A stretch of DNA of 64,000 nt from Nematostella vectensis (Eukaryota > Cnidaria > Anthozoa > Actiniaria > Edwardsiidae), in the NCBI RefSeq assembly GCF_932526225.1, contig NC_064035.1, positions 11,705,296-11,769,295 on the forward strand, given 5' to 3'. The stretch's first letter is position 1. Each line of letters opens with the position of its first letter. The notes beneath the pieces are model-generated. The model ran no database searches. It had not been told where the DNA came from and saw nothing but the letters and a program-made list of their open reading frames with translations. Of the stretch, positions 20,098-30,500 are shown one piece after another. The translations under genes were made by a program, and so were the position numbers.

Positions 20098-22279
20098 TTG
20101 ACCAGAGAAGATAGTGATAGTGCTGGCAAAGCTTGAAAGAAATAATGACTGGTGCCCCTATTGGCACGATAAGGGGGGGGGGGGGGGGGGGAGTTGAACT
20201 AAAATTTTGGTTATTGCGCTTACCATTTAAGCCTGTTTATTATGTAAACACAATAGCACTTTTATACATCCATCTTTACCCACATTTTAATGCATTTCTG
20301 GTACGTGTTCTGTATAATCCTCCCATTTAATGGTAATCTTCTAGTTAGTCAAACCCTCTTAGAAGTCGGGGTCTAACAATCTTACATTAGTCATGCCTGA
20401 AACAATTCACAAATTGTAATGGATAATTGTGAAAATGGTGCATCCAGGAGGAAGAAGAACAAATATAAAAGATGCAGTAAAGAGCAAATAACAAAGAACT
20501 GAATAGAGCTTTTTCCTTTACTAAGGGGTCTTACTAACACATTTATGCTGCACCAGTTCCCATTGGAAAATGCCATGATCATCCAGGTCTTTTTTTCTGC
20601 TGTGGCCTTCATCTTTCTCTGCATTTTCTGCACACTGACATCAACCCAGTCATACTTTTTGGGGGGGGTCAGAATCCATTTACATCTCTGAAAAAAGACT
20701 ACTGCAGTTCACAGGTTTCTTCAAATAACTCTAGTAAAATTTGTTATTAAAACTGTTTTGATTTTGACATTACAATGTGTATTTGCTATGAGTTCATTAT
20801 GGGTTGACTACTGGGCAATCTGGCATTTCTTTTTTGGCAAAACACTGGAGGATTTTATGATTGAAAAAAAGATTGGCTTGAGTCACAATTCTTGTATAGA
20901 GTGGTTTTCAAAATCCTGTGCAACAAAATGTATTTGTTAAAGTGTAATAGTCAAGCCAGGAACAAAGACATTCCAGTGTATTAGTTATTAAACTAAATTA
21001 TTATACTAAGTTATTATACTAAATAGTATTCCACTGGTTTTTGAAAACCACTATAAATGATTCATGTGTTTTTAAAAATAGTTATATTATACAGGGGCGG
21101 ATCTAGCTTTTTGCCAGGGGGTAGGGGGGGGGGGGTTGACAAAAAAATTGTCATTATTTTACCTTCGTAACGATTTTGGAATGAACAGACACAATGAAAT
21201 CAATCAAAAAAGACAGCCCAAGGGGCGGCAGTCAGGGTTAAATCCCCTAACATCCCCCATAGATCCACTACTGATATACACTATCCATAATCAGGCCCGT
21301 AGCCAGGGGGGGTTCCCCCCACCCGGCTTGAAGATCCGCTTATAGCAAAAAATATATATATAACCTTTGACTGAAGATATACGGTGCACATCAATATGTC
21401 TTTAAAATGACTATAAAAATATTTTTATAATTATCTTTATTATTATCGCTATATGTTAAAAAGTACCCTATCAAAAACATTTTAAATACAAGATTGATTT
21501 TCTAATGTAATAAGGCGAGGAGAGGGGTATACTCTGGTCCGCTGAAATGGATAAACGAACCACCCCGCTCAAAATCCTGGCTACGGGCCTGATAATGCTT
21601 TGCAATTTGATCAAAGTTCTTGATCAAGTGCAACCTTTTTTTGAATAGAAAACATGATTGAATCCTGAAGTTTCAAACACTTCTACAATTCCACTTGAAT
21701 TTGCTTCATTCATTTTATTAAGGGTCATAATTGTGTCTAAGACAGCTAGGGAGTGCAGAATTTGAACTATACCCAAGTTAATTAAGCAGCCTACATTTGG
21801 ACCATGAAAGGTAGTTCCTCAATATTACATACTTGCCAACCTTGAAAGCTAAAAAAAAAAGGTATTGTGCTTCAAATACAAGAACCGTTTAAGATATTCT
21901 CAATTTTCCTGGGAGATTGACATCGTCGCTCGATCAGCCGCTTCGCGGCATCACTGCTCACTTCGCGAGTAAAGAGTACTCCCTTCACCTGGAGTCCCCT
22001 CAAGACACAAAAGAAAACACACTCATGAAAGGTAACGTTTATTTGATTAATTATTTTTAAAATCCTCACTAGATCTGTTACTGCCGTGTAGTCTTATCAA
22101 CACTAATAAATAGAAAATATAGTGATAAAATAAGCACTCTGAAGTTGGGTTGCCTGTGACCACTCTTTGTAAGAAAAAATACATTTTGTATAGTTTGCAT
22201 AAATTGAACCACTTATTTATTAAATGTGTTGATCTACAACCCCCCCCCCCCCCAAAAAAAAAAAATTGCTTATAAGAGT
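20098..22279. other. Intergenic between convergent ARF and Rho-like genes
   Basis: Holds the outer ARF 3' UTR, a G run (about 20174-20191), the MITE at 21292-21591 and the 3' UTR of the minus-strand Rho-like gene. That UTR has a poly(A) signal AATAAA on the minus strand at about 22216-22221. No further gene is visible. Confidence 0.6.
21292..21591. mobile_element. MITE, CAGGCCCGTAGCC family, 300 bp
   Basis: Left end CAGGCCCGTAGCCAGG and right end CCTGGCTACGGGCCTG are perfect inverted repeats over 16 bases. ATAAT flanks both sides (21287-21291, 21592-21596). The interior is AT-rich with no coding capacity. Confidence 0.85.
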
Positions 22280-25200
22280 TTAAGAAATGAGACAGCTTAC
22301 ACAAGCCCTTTCACTTTTGCTTTGTTTTCTCCTCCTTGATTTTCTATGATTGTTAAGTTTATTAATTGCTGCCAAAGTTGTCATTTCAAATACTTTCTCC
22401 AATTGGAAGTCCATTGTCTTTGAAGAGCATTCAATGTAATCTAGTGCACAAATTCTATCAGCAAGCTTCCTACCCTGAAAAAGATAGAAAAAAACACATG
22501 TAAGCAACAATTTAAATCTCATATTTATTTATTTGTTAGCTTCCAAAGGTGCCGAACATGAAACAGGGCGGGGCCCCATAAAAGATCCTTAGCCTGACTA
22601 ACTCGCTTTAGAGAGGTACAGTTCAGCTGATAGTTATATGTGGTGAGCTGTCTCTTCCGTGTCAGTGTTAGGGCCTCACACTTAGATGTGTTGAACTTTA
22701 GACACCAACCCCTGCTCTAGCACAGCAAACTGTCAAGGTCTTCTTGCAACAAGTCACAGTCAGCAGGAGAGTTGATGGTGCAGTAGCACTTGAGTTGTTG
22801 GCAAAAGAGCCACAGTTGAGTTCTCCGTAGCAGCAGGGAGATCGTTTACATAAACAAGGAACAGCAGAGGGCCTAGGATACTGCCTTGAGGGACTCCAGA
22901 TGGAACAGGACACCAACCTGATGTGAAGCTGTGGACTACACAGCGCTGGCCATGTCCCATGAGATAGCTCCCAAACCACTTAAGTAGACTTTCATCAACT
23001 CTATACCGAAAAAGCTTGAATAGCAGATGACTGTGATAGACATACTGTCAAAAGCTTTAGCAACATTTAGAAGAAATATGTTTGAATGCAGACCTTGCTA
23101 GGGCCTGACCAATCTCGTGGTAGGAGGACAGCAACTGCCTTACCATAAAATGCCCTCTTAGAAAACCATGTTGGGAACTGTCCAATAGGATACTCAGGAA
23201 ATCTTCCCGGTGGGCATAGATACACTTTTCTAGTACTTTGGAAACGATGCAAAGCAAAGGGATTAGCCGGTGGTTGGTGAGATAATCCTTTTTCCCCTTT
23301 TTGTGTACAGGTACAACAAAGGCTTCTTTCAACTCTGCAGGAACCTTGCCAGAGACAAGGGACATATTGAAGAGGGCACAGAGAGAGGGCGAGAGCTTGA
23401 GCACACATTCCTTTAGAACAGCAGTGGGTACTCCATCAGGGTCGGGGGCTTTGTGCGTGTCAAGATTAGACAGAACTTAGAAGACTTTGCTCTCGCTGAG
23501 TGTAATACTGTCAAATAGAGAACGCTCCATGTTGGTTGGTGATATTACCTCTTCTTCTTTTGTGAAGGTGGAGAAAAAGTATCTATTGAAAACCTCAGCC
23601 TTTCCCAGGGGTGTAGAAATATTGTTTTCACCATAGGTGACGTTGGCTGGGATTGAGTTGGACTTTTGTATCTTATTATTCTCTTAAGAAAAATAAATCT
23701 AAATTTAACTTGGATTAAGGCAAAGGAAAAAGAGTAAAACTTCAAATGGTGTTGGGCATGGCCCAGAGGGGTCTTGACCCCATCCTGCTCATTACCAAAG
23801 ATAAGAAATTATGTGGATAACCACTGAATAGCTTGAATTGACTAGTTGAATAGATAGAAAGGTGATAGAGTATTGACTGTTCTGTGTATTTTGATAGAAA
23901 TTTGGGTCTTGTGACCAATCAGGAAAAATGGCCAAGAGTGTGAAAAAACAAATGGCAGTTTTTAAACTATTCTGAGGCCAGTGATTTACTTGTTAGACCC
24001 AATACACCCCATATTCTCTGAACTCTCTTGGATATGTCAGGGGTCAAAGCTAGTCTCATTTGAAACCCTACCCTCCTCTTTCCCCATCACAAAATTAAAT
24101 TCTTGTCATCTCTGCTCCTTCAGAAGGTTTCTAAATGTGATAAAACTTTAAATTGATAAACTAGACAAAATTTAAACATTCAATGGTAATACACTAACCT
24201 CAAGTGAAGTTACAGGCTGCTGACACACCTTGCTGGCCAGTTTGGATACTATGTTGACTTCTGAGCGAAGGTCTTGCTTGCATCCGACAAGAAGCACTGG
24301 TTTGTTTGGACATAAGTCACATACTTCTATGATCCACTGCAAGTAGTAAAATAAGTCTGTATTGTATAATAATGCTATCTATGAAGTAGAAGTATCTGCC
24401 AATTTTTTGTATGTTGAAAAAAAAACTCATCTAGGGGAGTGCTAGCCTGCGTAGCAGCTCAAGGGAAGGGGAGAGGGAAGTGAATAGGCTGATGTCTCTC
24501 CTCCTCTCCCCCGTTCCTCTCCCTTGAGCCACTACACAGGCTAGGGGAGTGCCGTTTGTCTGCGCTAATGTTAGAGGGTGCCCTCTACCCTCCCCCCTAC
24601 CCCTTTTTTCTTAATGTTGTACCTTTTCTAAAATACTATCAGCTGTCTTGGGTCGACTGATGTCAAAACAAATTAGCACAATATCCACGTTGTTGTAGGA
24701 GAGGGGACGGACATGGTCATAGTCTTCATGACCTAGAAAGGAATAAACAGGATTACTTTAGAACAATAAATCAATCTGCAACATAGTTTTCATGACCTAG
24801 AAGGGAATGAACAGGATTGCTTTAGATCAATCAATCTGCTACATCACAGCAACAAAATGTAAAAAAGTATTTTTATCTCGTATAACTGTAATTTTGAGTA
24901 ATCTGCAAACTACCTCATAAATTCCAATCAACAATAAAATTGGCTTCTGTCAATCAAAAGCCTTTAACTGTTTGACTGGCCTACACTTTGATGGCTTCCA
25001 TCCAATCCAACTCAATGCAATGCATTGTTTAATTAAAGGGTACAAAACACGTACCGTTAAAATTCAAAACTTGATGATGGAAGTGCAAAGCCATTTTGGA
25101 AATTGTTGTCGAAAATTTTAAGAATCCTCGAAATCACAGTAATATAGGAGAGTAGGGAAGGGAGGGAATACAAAGAATGAAGTTTTTTGTCCCCCTACTA

Positions 25201-25814
25201 ACAATTTATGTTAGTCTATCATACCAGTGACGTACTGTGTTGTGACAGCTTTCTAACTAACCAAAAATAAAATTAAAAATGTATTTACAGGGAGAGATAT
25301 GTATTCCATTCTTTCCACCAATCCATTTCACATTCCATAACATACTAATTGTCTAGACTACGTATCTACAAGCGTACATGTATCTGAACATTAAACTAGG
25401 TTATTATGGAAGAATCGACCATGGATTACTTTTCTACGAGAAATAGTGAATACAAATACGGCTTTAAAGTGATGACTGGAAAAAAGCCATAAAAATAATT
25501 TACGCAATCTCACCAGATGTATCCCAAAGAGTGAGTTCTATCCGTTCCCCGTCCACTTCAACTGCGGTCGATAAACTGTTGAATACCGTTGCTTCGTATT
25601 TCTAAATGGAATCATGGAAATAATAACGAAGATGTTTGAATATCGCTTAAATATTAGTTAAATTCCGTTCAATTCAGAGTTAGAAAATCATTGATTTTAC
25701 CTCATTGAATTGATTTCTTACGTACGCATTCAAAAGCGCAGTTTTACCACACTCGCTGTCGCCGACTAGGATAACTTTGATATTTCTACAAGACGGATCA
25801 CTCGTTTCTTCCAT
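22280..25814 (-). CDS. Rho-family GTPase, Rnd-like, predicted GTPase-deficient
   Basis: Minus-strand exons 25701-25814, 25514-25601, 24623-24732, 24199-24336 and 22280-22474 give 214 residues. Rho-family landmarks are [35 protein letters not shown], the YIECSS box and a basic tail ending in the CAAX box CLIS (prenylation predicted). The P-loop is GDSECGKT where Rho has GDGACGKT. The switch II catalytic Gln is His (DTSGHE), and the base-recognition motif is CKQD instead of NKxD. The same kinds of change (GDSQCGKT, no catalytic Gln, CKxD) characterise vertebrate Rnd proteins, which stay GTP-bound. The effector loop ([11 protein letters not shown]) lacks the usual Pro of YVPTVF. I therefore infer a constitutively active signalling GTPase controlled by expression or membrane binding. 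It may be an Rnd orthologue or a convergent cnidarian Rho. Confidence 0.88.
22540..23665 (-). pseudogene. Decayed non-LTR reverse transcriptase in intron 4 of the Rho-like gene
   Basis: Minus-strand pieces in shifting frames read [83 protein letters not shown] and [17 protein letters not shown]. These are the RT palm and thumb segments of a CR1/L2-like LINE. Frameshifts, a stop in the linker and a missing YADD box show that it is dead. It lies in the same orientation as its host gene. Confidence 0.85.
24443..24543. mobile_element. Small MULE-like MITE with 9-bp target duplication
   Basis: TAGCCTGCGTAGCAGCTCAA at the left is inverted as TTGAGCCACTACACAGGCTA at the right. The arms are about 35-40 bases and nearly the whole element is a hairpin. 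GGGGAGTGC flanks both sides (24434-24442, 24544-24552), a 9-bp duplication typical of Mutator-like transposons. It lies in intron 3 of the Rho-like gene. Confidence 0.85.
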
Positions 25815-27551
25815 GGCATTCGCCAAGTCCCATCGTTATAACATGCGCGCGAGAATTATGCATTTAGCGGATGGTAAGACCGAATTTCACCTACATGTGA
25901 CCACGAGTTAGACATGTTTGTTTTAGAGTTCAGTCGAGTATAACGCAAGAAATACCAAGGAACCAATCACAATCGACTACCAGTTTCAAGCATCTCCGTC
26001 CTACCGTACTTTGGTTTGTTAACTTGTACCTTGGTCTATTTTTCTTACCTTTCCACAGTTTAAAAATTTATTTATACTTCCTTCTACTCCTTTGAGAACC
26101 TTTTGTTTTTAAAGAATCAATAATTATGGTATGCGCTGTTTCGTTAGCATGCAGGCCCGTGCCGATGATTTTTCTTGGGGGGGGGGGGGGGGGGGGTGCG
26201 ACATCCAAAAAAGTGGGGATTTTTTTCTGATACAAGATATGACTACCCCCAAAGAAACAAAAAAAATGATTTTTTTACGCCACTGCAGTATCTCCTATGT
26301 AGCTTATGCTACATAGCATAAAGCGCAATTTAGCATAAGTTAAATCGAGGATGACCGCGCGCTCCTGGGTCTTGTTGCGGCCTGTTGGCACGTTTGCTTC
26401 CTGTCTGAGAGGTTTGCAAATCTCGCTCGACTCAACACTGGATTCGCGTGTTTTTCGCCCCTCCCACCTCACCCTTATGGTAGTATGCCAACTAACTAAG
26501 TAAGTATATACCACCGGAAGGTGTGACGGGTAACCCCCTAAGGGGCGCGGGGCTGTGGCCCGGAGGCCTTGCTCCTCGGGTGCGCTTGGTTAGGCGGTTA
26601 CCAAAAAAAAGTTTGACTTATAGATTTAAGAATTACCAGGGTGATCTAGAAAGCCTTATCTTATTCCATTATGCTGTATAGTTTTGTCTACAAATAGGGC
26701 GTCCATTGCGAACCGAAAGTGGACCGCTGTTGAGGGGGGGCACCCTTGCAACCCCCTAGGTGCGGGCATGCAATGTGGACTGGCGTTCAGCCCAGCGAAA
26801 TACAGACGAAAGAGCCCTCTGCTAGCTTTTAACTTATGACGTCCAGATTAAATCATAAGGTTTAATTTTTCAAACATTTTCAGGAAATGACCAATATGGA
26901 CGTGGCTGTGCCACCAATGTATTCTTAATGTATTGTGCCCCCCCCCCCCCCCCTAATAATACCCTGCTACGGCTATGATGTATGCAGAAAGACAAAAAAG
27001 GAAGAACAACCTCTATAATCAGTGATTTAATCAATATGTAAAATATTATAATGTTTTTGAATCGCAAGAGGAAGTTCTCTCTTTCCCTTTGGTCAAATAT
27101 GGTACAATGCAACCGGGATTTTACGATATGCCTCTGGCTATAGAAAATGTATCGTAAAATCAAGAATATCGTTGTAACCAATATCTTAAGGTCGAGGTAA
27201 TTTCTTGTACATTTCACTGTATTTACCCCAGGAGAAAGGAATGCCATCGTAAAATCGAGGTTACCGTAAAATCCAGTATCGTAATTCCTCTGTTCCTCCT
27301 CTGTGCTGTTAAACACCATATATTCCATATATACAAGTTGGGAGGAGCTGCGAAATAGTTTTAGAGTATTTCTTTAGTCTTTTGGTCACCTCGCGATGTG
27401 TAGTATAATGAATCCTCAAACTCGTCACAACATTACAAGGACATGCAAATTTAAGCAATTATCTAATACATTTACAAGATAAGAAGAATAAGGACGAGGT
27501 GACTCCCTTCATAGCGGAACCTCGATATAGACAGACAAATTGATTCTTATT
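25815..27551. other. Intergenic, repeat-rich
   Basis: Lies between the 5' end of the Rho-like gene and the 3' end of the receptor gene. Contains a MITE start (CAGGCCCGTGCC at 26152 followed by poly-G), a GC-rich hairpin-prone block (about 26525-26603), the right end of a CTGCTACGGCT-type MITE near 26955-26975 and a pogo-like relic (27105-27290). No gene is seen. Confidence 0.6.
27105..27290. mobile_element. Pogo-like MITE relic
   Basis: Reads GGATTTTACGATATG, AAAATGTATCGTAAAATC, ATCGTTGTAACCAATATC, GAGAAAGGAATGCCATCG and GAGGTTACCGTAAAATCCAG. It parallels the complete element at 50783-51290 but is shorter and its termini are eroded. Confidence 0.65.
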
Positions 27552-30500
27552 TTATAGTCTCGTATTGATAGAATATGCGCGGCTGAGTTCATTATACCTT
27601 ATTTGTCCATTTGGTCTTGTTTCTCTAATGTCATCAGCTTTGTCGACAGTTCTTGAATCCGTATCAACGTAGCCTTTAGTCTCTTCAATAAGATCTTCTG
27701 TGTTTGAATCAGTTACATTCTTAGGAATTGTGGTAGCTGTGACGTTACTAGAGTCCACCCCTTTCATTATACTGCCATCAGTGTTCACTTGGTCGGAACC
27801 TGACCAATCACGTCGAACGTCATCTGCACGATGCCTAGTAATGTCATCTATCAAATGGACCTCAATGGTGAAACGCTTTGATTCTTCAGCACGCGACAAA
27901 GTGGACCCGTTGACCTCCATATTAGTGACCGATACTGGGAAATGGGGGGAAGGTGTAGAGGAGCTGCGAGGGCGTGAATCTCGAGTTAGAGGCGACAGTA
28001 GACGCCTGGTGTTGGGTGTTAAAGAGTGCACGCAAAGTGCCGAAGACGAGCGTGGTTTCTCGCGCCGCACAAGGTCACGCAGTGCGAAGTCGGACATGCG
28101 CCTCTCGGACAGGATCGTAAGGGTGGAGGAGCACCGGGATTTCGTGATTTCCTCGGATGCTTTTGCTACGGGTCGACAGACGGTAGTGACCCGAGCAACG
28201 CGCTGAAAACACGAGGTCCAAATCTGACGGCAGTCTCTGTTCATAAAGAGAAGAAAGAAGAAGACGATGCAAAGGATGCTGGGAGCTAGCATGGTAGCGA
28301 CGAACAAGGGTACCCACAAGTCAACTGGCTGACACTGGGAGTAGTTCTACAACCAGAAAAACATAGGACATCAGATGTCACAACATTTGTTAGATAATCA
28401 TGATGAGAGGATGGTTGTAATTTTGTAGTGATAGTCAGAAAAATAAGTCACGTTCTTAATCAGTTAATTTTTTTCTTTCGCCAGAATTATCTCATGCGGA
28501 TCCGAGAAGATCTCTAGTCTCCACGTATTTTTAGAATTCTCTCCTCCCAACATCCTCCATAATCAATGTTGACCCATATACCTCTTTCCGCAGTATTTAA
28601 AATCGAACTTTCAAAGTTTAATAGGAGGGGGAAGGGAGAGGGAGAGATTCCAAACCTATCAGATGATAGATCTCAACTTAACAAAGTGCATGTCTGAGAA
28701 AGGATGCAAGAGAAAGGATCGGAGGGGAGTCATTTTGATCATTTTATGGTTGCGTACCCCATGTATGCGTGCTCCATAGAAGCGTGCCCCATGGATGCGT
28801 GCGATGCGTACCCCATGGATTCGTGCCCCATTGATGCGAACCCCATGGATGTGTGCGCATGGATGCGAGCGCCCTGGATGCGTACCCCATGGATTCGTAC
28901 CCCACGGATGCGTGCCCCATGGATGCGTACCCCATGGATGCGTAACCCATGGATGTCTACCCCATGGATGCGTACCCCATGGATTCGTACCCCATGGATG
29001 CGTACCCCATGGATTCGTACCCCATGGATGCGTACCCCATGGATGTGTACCCCATGGATTCGTGCCCCATGGATGTCTACCCCATGGATGCGCGCCAAAT
29101 GGATGCGTACTCCATTGATGCGTACCCCATGGATGTGTGTCCCATAGATGCGTACCCCATGGATGCGTACCCCACGGATGTGTGCCCCATGGATGCGTAA
29201 CCCATGGATTCGTGCCCCATGGATGTCTACCCCATGGATGCGCGCCAAATGGATGCGTACCATGTGGATGCGCGCCCCATGGATGCGTACCTCATTGATG
29301 CGTACCACATGGATGTGTGTCCATTAGATGCGTACCCCATGGATGCGTACCCATGGATGCGCGCTCCACGGATGCGTGCCCCATGGATGCGTACCCCATG
29401 GATGCGTGTCCCATGGATGCGTGCCCCATGGATGCGTACTCCATGGATGCGTACCCCATGGATGCGTGCCCCAAGGAAGCGTGCCCTGTGGAGGCGTGCC
29501 CTGTGGATGCGTGTCCCATGGATGCGTACCCTGTGGATGCGTACCCCATGGATGCGCGCCCCATGGATGAGTACCCCATGGATGCGTGCCCCATGGATGC
29601 GCGCCCCATGGATGCGCGCCCCATGGATGCGTACCCCATGGATGCGTGCCCCAAGGATGCGTACACCATGGAGGCGTGCCCTGTGGATGCGTGTCCCATG
29701 GATGCGTACCCCATGGATGCGTGCCCCAAGGAAGCGTGCCCTGTGGAGGCGTGCCCTGTGGATGCGTGTCCCATGGATGCGTACCCTGTGGATGCGTACC
29801 CCATGGATGCGCGCCCCATGGATGAGTACCCCATGGATGCGTGCCCCATGGATGCGCGCCCCATGGATGCGTACCCCATGGATGCGTGCCCCAAGGATGC
29901 GTACACCATGGAGGCGTGCCCTGTGGATGCGTGTCCCATGGATGCGTACCCCATGGATGCGTGCCCCAAGGAAGCGTGCCCTGTGGAGGCGTGCCCTGTG
30001 GATGCGTGTCCCATGGATGCGTACCCTGTGGATGCGTACCCCATGGATGCGCGCCCCATGGATGCGTACCCCATGGATGCGTGCCCCAAGGATGCGTACA
30101 CCATGGAGGCGTGCCCTGTGGATGCGTGTCCCATGGATGCGTACCCTGTGGATGCGTACCCCATGGATGCGTACCTCATGGATGCGTACCCCATGGATGC
30201 GTACCCCATGGATGCGTACCCCATGGATGCGTACCTCATGGATGCGTACCCCATGGATGCGTGCCCTGTGGATGCGTACCCCATGGATGCGTACCCCATG
30301 GATGCGTGCCCTGTGGATGCGTACCCCATGGATGCGTACCCTATGGATGCGTGCCCCATGGATGCGTACACCATGAATGCGTGTCCCATGGATGCGTACC
30401 TTAAGGCAATAGATAAACTCCTCGGCGCTGTGCATGATATTGTCCATGTGGTATGTGATGAATGTAGTAATGGATAATCCTACACCAAGTACCACCATCA

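Noticed and set aside
28745..30399. CRISPR-like array
   Set aside because: Units are contiguous 15-mers without spacers, in an animal intron.
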